Below, piece after piece: positions 1 through 5,971 of a DNA stretch of 7,464 nt. A model generated the notes under the pieces. It had not been told where the DNA came from, did no database searches, and worked only from the letters and a program-made list of their open reading frames with translations. Each line of letters begins with the position of its first letter. Positions within the stretch are counted from its first letter, which is position 1. Source of the DNA: Candidatus Krumholzibacteriia bacterium (GTDB lineage Bacteria; Krumholzibacteriota; Krumholzibacteriia; LZORAL124-64-63); assembly GCA_029935695.1 (NCBI GenBank), contig JAOZJV010000166.1:1-7464 (forward strand), given 5' to 3'. The translations under genes were made by a program, and so were the position numbers.

Positions 1-25
1 TGCCGGCCCGAAGGCCGGCCCTTTT
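1..25 (-). terminator. Hairpin with UUCG tetraloop, probable operon terminator (possibly bidirectional)
   Basis: A perfect 7-bp GC-only stem (arms 19-13 and 8-2) encloses the loop UUCG closed by a C-G pair when read on the minus strand, an exceptionally stable form. It starts 15 nt after the lipoprotein stop codon (36-34). The minus-strand T-tract, if present, would lie beyond the left edge. On the plus strand CCCTTTT follows the stem, so it could also stop a convergent gene from the left. Confidence 0.7.
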
Positions 26-33
26 GAGCATGA

Positions 34-549
34 CTAATTAATTTTGCGGTACTTCTGAATGTTGAAGTGCAAGAGAGTTGGGTCTGCACCAAATCCATCT
101 TCCGGAGTCAAGGGAACAGCGCCAATATCGGGCACGGTTTGAACTGCTTCGAGGTACAGGGAATCAGGATTGGCAGCCCAAACCTGGATGATACCTTCCT
201 GCTCGAAAGCCGTGTAGTTGATGGCAATGGCATCGATTTCGCTGTTGGCCGATTCGGTTACGGTGTACACGCCATTGAGGGTGCCCCAGGCTCCGCCGGC
301 AGGATGGCTTTCCAGAACGACAGTATTGTCATCGTTGAAGGTCACCCGCACACTGTCGTATGCGAAAAGAGAAACCAGGATGGGAGCAACGTCAGCACCG
401 GCACTCAGCCAGGTGCCTTCCCATGCATCAGGAACCACGGGAGTAGTGCCACCGCCGCCATCGTCATCGTCATCGTCGCTGCAGGCACCCAAAACGACCA
501 GACCGATCATCAAGGCCAGATACATTGCATAAGTAAGTTTCTTTTTCAT
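34..549 (-). CDS. Small lipoprotein, lipocalin-like, with an Asp-rich export-signal-like stretch
   Basis: A 171-residue predicted lipoprotein, not recognised as a named family. Seen: a signal peptide with MKKK and a hydrophobic core (5-20), lipobox LGAC with Cys23, then Ser and six Asp, a GGGG-TTPVVP linker, and a domain starting near Trp43. The domain (EGTW, SVRVTFNDDNTVVL, LNGVYTVTE, AINYTAFEQEGIIQVW) alternates short beta strands and resembles lipocalin-like/META-type small barrels. That resemblance is by eye only. The ATG at 549 is chosen because it yields a proper signal peptide and has AGAGGAG 7 nt upstream. Known: S-D-D-D-D after the lipid-carrying Cys is the surface-export signal type described for Bacteroides lipoproteins. 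Inferred: it is exported to the outer membrane, perhaps the cell surface, and may bind a hydrophobic ligand linked to the ligase substrate. It is the last gene of the operon, 1 nt after the ligase. Confidence 0.82.
   Translation of the reverse strand: MKKKLTYAMYLALMIGLVVLGACSDDDDDDGGGGTTPVVPDAWEGTWLSAGADVAPILVSLFAYDSVRVTFNDDNTVVLESHPAGGAWGTLNGVYTVTESANSEIDAIAINYTAFEQEGIIQVWAANPDSLYLEAVQTVPDIGAVPLTPEDGFGADPTLLHFNIQKYRKIN
460..477. repeat. Three tandem copies of a GACGAT hexamer encoding the poly-Asp run
   Basis: On the minus strand 477-460 reads (GACGAT) three times and encodes the six Asp residues after Cys-Ser in the lipoprotein. A Gly run of GGN codons follows directly. The hexamer unit keeps the reading frame, so copy-number changes would only alter the length of the acidic stretch. 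Confidence 0.8.
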
Positions 550-550
550 G

Positions 551-2062
551 TCAGTTCTCCTCTTTGAGGTTAGTGAGTTGACGCAATTTGGCACGGTCAA
601 TTTTGCCGGCGTCGTTCAGTGGCAAAGCTTCGATCATGGTTACTTCCCGGGGGATTTTGAACTTTGCAAGCCGCTCCATGCAAAACTCCCGCACAATGGT
701 TAAACTCAAATCATGTTCCTGATCGGCGACCAGGAAAGCATGTCCCGCTTCGCCCCATGTGGGGTCAGGCACACCAATGATGGCGGCCTCTTTGACAGCC
801 GGATGCGTCAGCAACGCGGCCTCAACCTCGGTGGGATACACATTTTCCCCACCAGAGATGTACATATTCTTTTTTCGATCGACGACGTAGTGAAAACCCT
901 CGGCATCGCACCGAACCAGATCGCCGGTTTTAAACCAGCCACCGGTGATTGCCTCGCCGGTCGCTTTTTGATTTCGCCAATAACCGGGAGTGACCACTTC
1001 AGAGCGCAGCCACAATTCACCAACTTCACCGGTGCTGCAATCCTGACCGTCTTCACGGACAATGCGCACATCCACATAGAAATTGGGAAATCCGATGGAG
1101 CCGCGCTTGCTGATGGCATGATCCTGATGAAGGGAGAAGCAGTTGGGCCCCACTTCGGTCAATCCGTAACCCTGGCGAATAAACACACCTTTTGCGTGCC
1201 AGGTGTTGATCAGGGGAACAGGCATGGGAGCACCGCCGACGATGCTGTAGCGAATGGAGGAAAGATCAGCATCATCAAAACCCGGAGCATCTGCCAGCAT
1301 GCTCAGCATGGTGGGAACCCCGAAGAAAATTGTGACTTTTTCTTTCTGGAAAAGCTCTAGAATCTGGTCCACTTCAAAACCGGGCAAGAGAGTTTGACTG
1401 GCGCCACAATGCAGGAAGGGCGTCAGCAGAACATTCCAGCCGCCGGTGTGGAAGAAGGGGGCAAAGCTGAGAGTGTGATCCTGGGAATTCAGATCCAGTC
1501 GCAATTCGGTGTTGATGGCATTCCAAAGCAGCATGCGGTGGGTGATCATGGCCCCTTTGGGCACACCGGTGGTGCCACTGGTGTAAAGAATCATCACCAG
1601 GTCATCCAGTTCGCCGGGGCGATCAGGGACCAATTCAGGCACTTGGCCAAGAGGGCCGAACACCAGGGTTTCCAAGACCCCCATCTCCACAACCGGTGTG
1701 GAGATGCTGCCGAGACGATCTCGAAAATCGGGCTCGCATACAATCAGCCCGGGTTCCGCATCACCGAGAGGTGTGGCCAGTTCGGATGCCGTCAGACGGA
1801 AATTCAAAGGCACCAGCACAGCACCCAGTTTCACGCAGGCCAGCATCAGGAAAATGCTCTCGCTGCGGTTGGTGCTGAGCAAGGCCACCCGGTCGCCCCT
1901 GGCAATGCCGTATTGGTCTCGCAGATGTGCTGCCAATGTGATGGCCCGCTGCTGTCCCTGGGCAAAAGTCCATTCCATCTGCTTGAGATGATCTCTCAAA
2001 AAGAGATTCTCCGGTGTGTAAGTGGCCCACTTGGCCAGCCAATCCACTTCAGGATGCAACAT
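551..2062 (-). CDS. AMP-forming acyl-CoA synthetase/ligase (ANL superfamily)
   Basis: A 503-residue ligase that activates a carboxylic acid as acyl-AMP and then as a CoA thioester; typical length for the class. Seen: P-loop YTSGTTGVPKGA (160-171), FFHTGG (203-208), VGGAP (275-279), QGYGLTE (297-303), GWFKTGDL (375-382), the hinge region DRKKNMYISGGENVYPTEVE beginning at Asp395, and catalytic Lys487 in PLNDAGKIDR. All core motifs are intact. Start: ATG at 2062, with GGTGG 5 nt upstream (2072-2068), overlapping the symporter end by 14 nt. An in-frame GTG at 2071 would add three residues but has only a weak site. Known: this pattern fits fatty- or aromatic-acid CoA ligases. Inferred: it probably activates the acid brought in by the overlapping symporter gene, by vectorial activation. 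Chain length and substrate are not resolvable by eye. Confidence 0.92.
   Translation of the reverse strand: MLHPEVDWLAKWATYTPENLFLRDHLKQMEWTFAQGQQRAITLAAHLRDQYGIARGDRVALLSTNRSESIFLMLACVKLGAVLVPLNFRLTASELATPLGDAEPGLIVCEPDFRDRLGSISTPVVEMGVLETLVFGPLGQVPELVPDRPGELDDLVMILYTSGTTGVPKGAMITHRMLLWNAINTELRLDLNSQDHTLSFAPFFHTGGWNVLLTPFLHCGASQTLLPGFEVDQILELFQKEKVTIFFGVPTMLSMLADAPGFDDADLSSIRYSIVGGAPMPVPLINTWHAKGVFIRQGYGLTEVGPNCFSLHQDHAISKRGSIGFPNFYVDVRIVREDGQDCSTGEVGELWLRSEVVTPGYWRNQKATGEAITGGWFKTGDLVRCDAEGFHYVVDRKKNMYISGGENVYPTEVEAALLTHPAVKEAAIIGVPDPTWGEAGHAFLVADQEHDLSLTIVREFCMERLAKFKIPREVTMIEALPLNDAGKIDRAKLRQLTNLKEEN
557..563 (-). promoter_or_regulatory. Ribosome-binding site of the lipoprotein, embedded in the ligase 3' end
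   Basis: AGAGGAG (563-557) lies 7 nt before the lipoprotein ATG and at the same time supplies the ligase's final Glu codons before Asn and TGA (553-551). The junction reads TGA-C-ATG, with a single base between stop and start. This strongly suggests translational coupling of the two proteins. Confidence 0.8.
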
Positions 2063-3578
2063 GCTCACCACCGATCTTCAGTTTGTACAAAACCCATCCC
2101 ACCAGCAGGGCCAGAACAATGGCCACCGCAGCAGCCACTCCTGGGTTTTCTCCGGTGGCTGAAGTCCCTGGAACGGGGAGCTTGCCGTAGTACATGCTGA
2201 AATGAATAACCAGAGCCATAATCGCTGCCGCAGCCGCCACCACTTTATTTGTACGAGGCAGGAACATGCCAAACAGGAGCGGCACAAATGCGGCACTGAA
2301 ATAGGCATACACACCGTTTTGGGCGAAGATGGCTACACTCAGCTTGGGATGCAGCAATTGGTCCCGGGACAGGACAACCGTCACCACCGCCAGCACCACC
2401 ATGACCAGGCGGCTGATCATCAGCAGAGTTCGTCCGCCAGCTTCCGTTGTGTCAGCAGGAATCAGGTCTCCAGCCAGGGGACGGATCAAATCTGAAGTGA
2501 TGGTAGTGCTCAAAGCCTGCACCAAACCTTCAAGGGTGGAAAGACCCGCAGAGATCAGGCCCAGCACGACAACCAGCCCCAACCAAACCGGAAATTCCTG
2601 GACAACATAGGCGGGAATAAGGCTGTCCATCTTCATGGCGACACCACCGGCCTGCAGGTCGGGAAACGAAAGCCGCACATACAATCCCACAAACACCACC
2701 GCAAAAAAGATCAGCTCCGTCACCACTCCCACAATCAAATACCGATTCACGTCGCGATCGGTTTTCAGCAGCAAACTCTTGGTGATGATATGCGGCTGAC
2801 AAACCACGGCCACACCGACCACAATCTGGGCAAAAATAATCTCAAACCAGCTGCGAAAGAGGAAACTGTTGGGATTGGTTGGCTGAACAAGAACCGGATC
2901 CACGGCGGCCAGTTTGTCCAAAAATCCTTTAATTCCACTGCTGAAATGTTCGTAACCACTGCCCAGTAAAACCCAGGCCACAATGAGCATCAGAACAGCC
3001 TGAATGGTGTTGGTATAAACCATGCTGTTGGCGCCACCAAACATCATGTAACCAAAAACAAAAACCACAACACCAAACAGGGCTGTCATTTCACCCAGGC
3101 CCAGGGTGGTGCTGAGCACCTTGGTCAGCCCCACCACGATCAGAACGATGAAAGTGATGAGCAACAGCGAAAGCACTCCGAAGAAAAACCCGAGAGCAGA
3201 ACTGTCGTAACGGGAGCTGATCCACTGGGCCATGCTCAAGGCTTTGACGCTGGTGCCATGACGGCGAAACCTCTTGGTGAGAATCACCAGGGAAACAACG
3301 GCAGCCAACGGCAAAACCACCCCGTAGGAAATAACTCCACTGATACCATAAAGGGCAATGAACCCGGGATTGATGATGAACGTCGCAGCACTGGTCATGG
3401 AGGCAGCCAAGGCCAGCCCAACAGCCACTGGCGAAAATGAAAGATTTCCGACGGCATAATCAGCCATGGATTTGTTGCGACGGGCCCCGCGAATTACGAA
3501 ACCCAGTATGATCAGGGCGTACAAAAGCACCAGCACCCAGCCGGCCACATTCATACTTTCAGATGCTAGGTTCGGCAT
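2049..3578 (-). CDS. Sodium:solute symporter (SSS family), substrate unknown
   Basis: A 509-residue integral inner-membrane protein with about 13 hydrophobic segments (roughly 12-30, 50-73, 80-100, 128-150, 163-182, 188-207, 245-263, 281-302, 331-353, 387-404, 413-440, 445-463, 480-498), the usual SSS number. Seen: ASMTSAATFIINPGF in the second segment, FGGANSMVYTNTIQ (180-193), and ISAGLSTLEG (342-351). In the last, Ala344, Ser347 and Thr348 have the A-x-x-S-[ST] spacing that forms the Na2 sodium site in vSGLT-like transporters. The ATG at 3578 has GGAG 7 nt upstream (3589-3586), 12 nt after the KAS III-like stop. Known: SSS proteins couple Na+ influx to uptake of acetate, pantothenate, proline, sugars and other solutes. 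Inferred: its overlap with an acyl-CoA ligase gene suggests a carboxylate substrate. Sequence alone does not settle this. Confidence 0.9.
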   Translation of the reverse strand: MPNLASESMNVAGWVLVLLYALIILGFVIRGARRNKSMADYAVGNLSFSPVAVGLALAASMTSAATFIINPGFIALYGISGVISYGVVLPLAAVVSLVILTKRFRRHGTSVKALSMAQWISSRYDSSALGFFFGVLSLLLITFIVLIVVGLTKVLSTTLGLGEMTALFGVVVFVFGYMMFGGANSMVYTNTIQAVLMLIVAWVLLGSGYEHFSSGIKGFLDKLAAVDPVLVQPTNPNSFLFRSWFEIIFAQIVVGVAVVCQPHIITKSLLLKTDRDVNRYLIVGVVTELIFFAVVFVGLYVRLSFPDLQAGGVAMKMDSLIPAYVVQEFPVWLGLVVVLGLISAGLSTLEGLVQALSTTITSDLIRPLAGDLIPADTTEAGGRTLLMISRLVMVVLAVVTVVLSRDQLLHPKLSVAIFAQNGVYAYFSAAFVPLLFGMFLPRTNKVVAAAAAIMALVIHFSMYYGKLPVPGTSATGENPGVAAAVAIVLALLVGWVLYKLKIGGEHVAS

Positions 3579-3590
3579 CGTTATGCTCCA

Positions 3591-4580
3591 TTACCAGGTG
3601 AACGCCGCGCAGGCGAAAGCCAGACCACCGCCTGATCCCATGAAAAGGACCAGGTCTCCCGATTTCATTTGATTTTCCGCGTCTGCTTCGGCCATGCACA
3701 TGGGGATGCAGGCGGATCCGGTGTATCCGTACCGGTCCATGACACAGTGAGTCTTGTCCATATTCAAGCCCAGGTTTCCCATGGTTTCGCGGATACTGTT
3801 GATGTTGATTTGGGTGAAGAAAATGCGCTTGATGTCGGCCACTTCATAACCGGCCTGCCGGGTGGTTTCTTTCACCATGTTGGTCCAGGTAGTTGGGTTA
3901 ATTTCTTTGGGAAATTTTTTCACGAACTTCAAAAGATGATCACCGGCTGCCACCGACTCGGTGGTCGATGGATTGTGAGCACAGCCACCGTATATCCCCA
4001 TCCAGCTGTTGAACTGACCTTCGGTGTGCAGATTGGCTGCCAACCAACCTTCGGCGCCATCGTGAGCCTGCAGAAGCACACCCGCGGCACCATCAGCAAA
4101 CAGGGTCACGGTTTTTTTATCTTTCATATTCAGGAACTTGCTCATGGCATAGGCCCCGATGACCAGAACATTTGTGTAGCGCTCATCACTGCGGATGTAC
4201 TTGGCGCCCATGTCCAAAGCCGTCACAAAACCGGCACAAGCCGTGTTCACATCAAAGGTTCCCGCACCAGTTGCCCCCAACCTGTCCTGCACCACTGAAG
4301 CGGTGGAAGGCGAAACAAATTCAGGTGTATCGGTGGAGACAATAATCAGGTCGATGTCCGCTGGCTTCACCCCTGCTTTGTTCAGGATGAGAGCGGCTGC
4401 CCTTTCCACCAAATCAGCCGTGCTTTCATTGGCAGTGCACCAACGGCGTTCCCTGATGGTGAGATTGTCCTCCAACCAGGTGCCCACATCTTCACCCAAC
4501 AGGTCATTGAAGAAGGCGTTGGTCACGACCTTGTCCGGAGTGTACATTCCAGTGGCGATTATTCTTGCGTTGCGACTCAA
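3591..4580 (-). CDS. 3-oxoacyl-ACP synthase III (FabH)-like protein with atypical active site
   Basis: A 329-residue thiolase-fold protein of normal FabH length. Seen: N-terminal RIIATGMYTPDKVVTN, nucleophile motif NTACAGF with Cys115, FADGAAGVLL (about 161-170), and the C-terminal GSGGGLAFACAAF. Start: TTG at 4580, chosen because GGGAGG lies 8 nt upstream; the first in-frame ATG (4547) would cut away the conserved first strand. Known: FabH uses a Cys-His-Asn triad, with His in a PHQAN motif and Asn in a DRHGNTSAA-type motif. Odd: here the aligned stretches read FFTQININ (253-261 region) and DRYGYTGSA (282-290), so His becomes Thr256 and Asn becomes Tyr286. Inferred: it can probably still carry an acyl group on Cys115, but classical decarboxylative condensation with malonyl-ACP is doubtful. 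Acyl transfer or another condensation chemistry is possible. It sits between an SDR and a symporter/ligase pair, which suggests work on an imported acid. The exact reaction is unknown. Confidence 0.85.
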   Translation of the reverse strand: MSRNARIIATGMYTPDKVVTNAFFNDLLGEDVGTWLEDNLTIRERRWCTANESTADLVERAAALILNKAGVKPADIDLIIVSTDTPEFVSPSTASVVQDRLGATGAGTFDVNTACAGFVTALDMGAKYIRSDERYTNVLVIGAYAMSKFLNMKDKKTVTLFADGAAGVLLQAHDGAEGWLAANLHTEGQFNSWMGIYGGCAHNPSTTESVAAGDHLLKFVKKFPKEINPTTWTNMVKETTRQAGYEVADIKRIFFTQININSIRETMGNLGLNMDKTHCVMDRYGYTGSACIPMCMAEADAENQMKSGDLVLFMGSGGGLAFACAAFTW

Positions 4581-4586
4581 ACCTTG

Positions 4587-4596
4587 TGCCTCCCGG
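4587..4596 (-). promoter_or_regulatory. Ribosome-binding site that decides the TTG start of the KAS III-like gene
   Basis: The minus strand carries GGGAGG about 8 nt before the TTG at 4580-4578, in the 22-nt gap after the dehydrogenase stop codon (4605-4603). No ATG or GTG at suitable spacing competes, and starting here retains the family's conserved N-terminus. Confidence 0.75.
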
Positions 4597-4602
4597 GCAA
4601 AA

Positions 4603-5346
4603 TTATGAAATCAATCCGCCGTCTACGCTCAGGACTGCGCCGTGAACATACGAAGCCTCATCTGAAGCAAGGAACAGGTAGGCGGCGGCTATTTCTTCCG
4701 GTTTTCCCAGACGACCGATGGGAGCCTTGCCCTCCATCATGTTGATAATTTTTTCAGGCATGGCCAAAACCATATCCGTGCCGATGAACCCAGGGGCAAC
4801 AGCATTGACGCGCACACCTTTGCGTCCCAATTCCCTGGCCCAAACCTGGGTCATGCCAATGACTCCGGCTTTGGTGGCCACGTAGTTGCTTTGGCCGAAA
4901 TTTCCATAAAGAGCCACCACGCTGCTGGTGTTGACGATGGAACCTGATCCCTGCTCAACCATCACTTTGGCCACGGCCTGGCCGCAGTTGAAAACACCCT
5001 TGAGGTTCACAGCCACCACCTGATCGAACTGCGACTCTTCCATTTTCATTAACGTTGCGTCGCGGGTTATACCTGCGTTGTTGATCAAAATATCAATACG
5101 TCCGAAAGTGTTTTTCACCTCTTCGACGGCATCATTCACTTTTGCGTGGTCTGCAACATCGACCTGGCGGAATTCTCCTTTTCCTCCAAGAGCCTCAACA
5201 ACTTTGAGCATGGCCAAGCCGGCTTCTTCATTCACATCCCAAATGGAAACCACGGCGCCTTCGGCTGCAAATTTTTCCACTGCGGCTTTTCCCAACCCTG
5301 CGCTGCCACCGGTGACGATGGCCACTTTGTCCTGTAGTCTTTTCAT
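4603..5346 (-). CDS. fabG: FabG-like short-chain dehydrogenase/reductase (3-oxoacyl-thioester reductase)
   Basis: A 247-residue classical SDR, full family length. Seen: Rossmann glycine motif TGGSAGLG (12-19), NNAG (89-92), and the catalytic tetrad Asn114, Ser142, Tyr155 and Lys159 in a YVATK context. The substrate-side APGFIGTDM stretch is at 184-192, and the ending SVDGGLIS is typical of FabG/PhaB proteins. The start is secured by a perfect AGGAGG (5357-5352) 5 nt before the ATG. Known: FabG-type enzymes interconvert 3-oxoacyl and 3-hydroxyacyl thioesters in the cytosol. Odd: the second beta strand ends in Trp36-Asp37. An acidic residue there usually favours NAD(H), whereas biosynthetic FabG prefers NADPH. 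So this may be a CoA-linked or catabolic dehydrogenase rather than the housekeeping FabG, and the gene symbol is a family label. It lies between the regulator (17 nt) and the KAS III-like gene (22 nt). Confidence 0.88.
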   Translation of the reverse strand: MKRLQDKVAIVTGGSAGLGKAAVEKFAAEGAVVSIWDVNEEAGLAMLKVVEALGGKGEFRQVDVADHAKVNDAVEEVKNTFGRIDILINNAGITRDATLMKMEESQFDQVVAVNLKGVFNCGQAVAKVMVEQGSGSIVNTSSVVALYGNFGQSNYVATKAGVIGMTQVWARELGRKGVRVNAVAPGFIGTDMVLAMPEKIINMMEGKAPIGRLGKPEEIAAAYLFLASDEASYVHGAVLSVDGGLIS

Positions 5347-5363
5347 CAGGTCCTCCTGAAAAA

Positions 5364-5867
5364 TCAGTCTTTGGTTTCATTCCACTCAGTGAGAAATGCA
5401 CTCAAATGTTTTTCCATCATGGTGTAAAAACGTTCCATTTCGTCGACTGTGGCTTTGAAATTTTCGGGGATATCTTCATCTGTAGTTTTGATGAGGTCTT
5501 TGAAGCGACGAGCCAATACCCGGTTGCTCAGCAAAAGGGAAGCATGATTTCCAAAAGCTTTGCCGAAAATATCCGGCACCGAGCGGTAATAATCTCTCCT
5601 GCTGCCCGGAACCCAAACTCTTTCAACCAGGCCGTGCTCACGCAGGCTTCGCATGATCTGACTGACGGGCCCTTTGCTTACGCTGAGCTCGTCGGTGATC
5701 TGGGTCAAACTGATGGGATCCTTGTGATAAAGCAGAAGCCCGACGATGTATCCCATGAGACGCGGCAAACCAAAGGACTGGTACGCCACCCCATAATCCT
5801 GGATGAATTGCTCTTTGATGCCGTCAGCAAAGGCAAAATCGTCATTTTGTGCAGCATTTTGAGACAT
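5364..5867 (-). CDS. GbsR/MarR family transcriptional regulator
   Basis: A 167-residue winged helix-turn-helix protein, a usual length for the GbsR-like branch of the MarR superfamily. Seen: an N-terminal helix leads to the typical G-L-P-R-L-M-G-Y-I-V-G-L-L-L segment (about 33-46). Then comes the HTH, with a recognition helix around residues 64-80 (SVSKGPVSQIMRSL) and a basic wing at 81-95 (VWVPGSRRDYYR). A helical C-terminal part (about 105-165) probably forms the dimer interface. The ATG at 5867 has GGAG 6 nt upstream (5877-5874). Known: relatives such as GbsR are ligand-responsive, usually repressors. Inferred: as first gene of the operon, with a palindrome over its own start site, it likely represses the unit until a substrate or acyl-CoA-type ligand appears. 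The ligand cannot be told from sequence. It is followed after 17 nt by the dehydrogenase gene. Confidence 0.88.
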   Translation of the reverse strand: MSQNAAQNDDFAFADGIKEQFIQDYGVAYQSFGLPRLMGYIVGLLLYHKDPISLTQITDELSVSKGPVSQIMRSLREHGLVERVWVPGSRRDYYRSVPDIFGKAFGNHASLLLSNRVLARRFKDLIKTTDEDIPENFKATVDEMERFYTMMEKHLSAFLTEWNETKD

Positions 5868-5876
5868 TGTTTTCTC

Positions 5877-5896
5877 CGTTTGAAAAGTTCCAAACG
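5877..5896. promoter_or_regulatory. 20-bp inverted repeat, candidate operator for the GbsR/MarR-type regulator
   Basis: On the minus strand the arms CGTTTGGAAC and TTTTCAAACG are inverted repeats matching at 8 of 10 positions, with perfect 6-bp outer arms (CGTTTG / CAAACG). The element begins 1 bp after the -10 box, spans the predicted transcription start, and its last base is the first G of the GGAG ribosome-binding site. A protein bound here would block initiation. MarR-fold repressors commonly bind such palindromes in their own promoters, so autorepression is the likely role; this is an inference. Confidence 0.55.
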
Positions 5897-5897
5897 A

Positions 5898-5926
5898 AGA
5901 ATACGATAGAAAACTGAGATTGTCAA
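5898..5926 (-). promoter_or_regulatory. Sigma70-type promoter of the six-gene operon
   Basis: On the minus strand a perfect -35 box TTGACA (5926-5921) is followed by a 17-bp spacer (5920-5904) and a -10-like TATTCT (5903-5898; 4 of 6 match TATAAT). Transcription would begin near 5891, giving a leader of about 24 nt before the regulator ATG at 5867. It is in the only sizeable non-coding gap between the beta-helix gene and the operon. Start site and strength are inferred, not measured. Confidence 0.75.
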
Positions 5927-5971
5927 TGGTTTATCAAGGGTCCTCAATCACATCAACAGATAGAACATGAA

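Noticed and set aside
550..600. N-terminal extension of the lipoprotein by 17 residues
   Set aside because: It would overlap the ligase gene and bury the signal peptide behind a polar stretch; the ATG at 549 has a good ribosome-binding site and gives a standard lipoprotein signal.
713..2200. Long plus-strand open frames (713-1360 and 1394-2200)
   Set aside because: They are antisense to the well-supported ligase with all its core motifs, have no recognisable domains, and are rich in His/Gln/Gly as expected from antisense reading.
3591..4580. Reading the KAS III-like protein as an HMG-CoA synthase, which uses a Glu-Cys-His set
   Set aside because: The size and C-terminal GSGGGLAFACAAF segment fit FabH-like proteins, and no His was visible at the position needed for HMG-CoA synthase chemistry.
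3669..4608. Plus-strand open frames opposite the KAS III-like gene
   Set aside because: They are antisense to a gene with clear family motifs and show no coherent domain.
5927..5971. Possible intrinsic terminator after the beta-helix gene
   Set aside because: No stable GC-rich stem followed by a T-tract could be found by eye on the minus strand.
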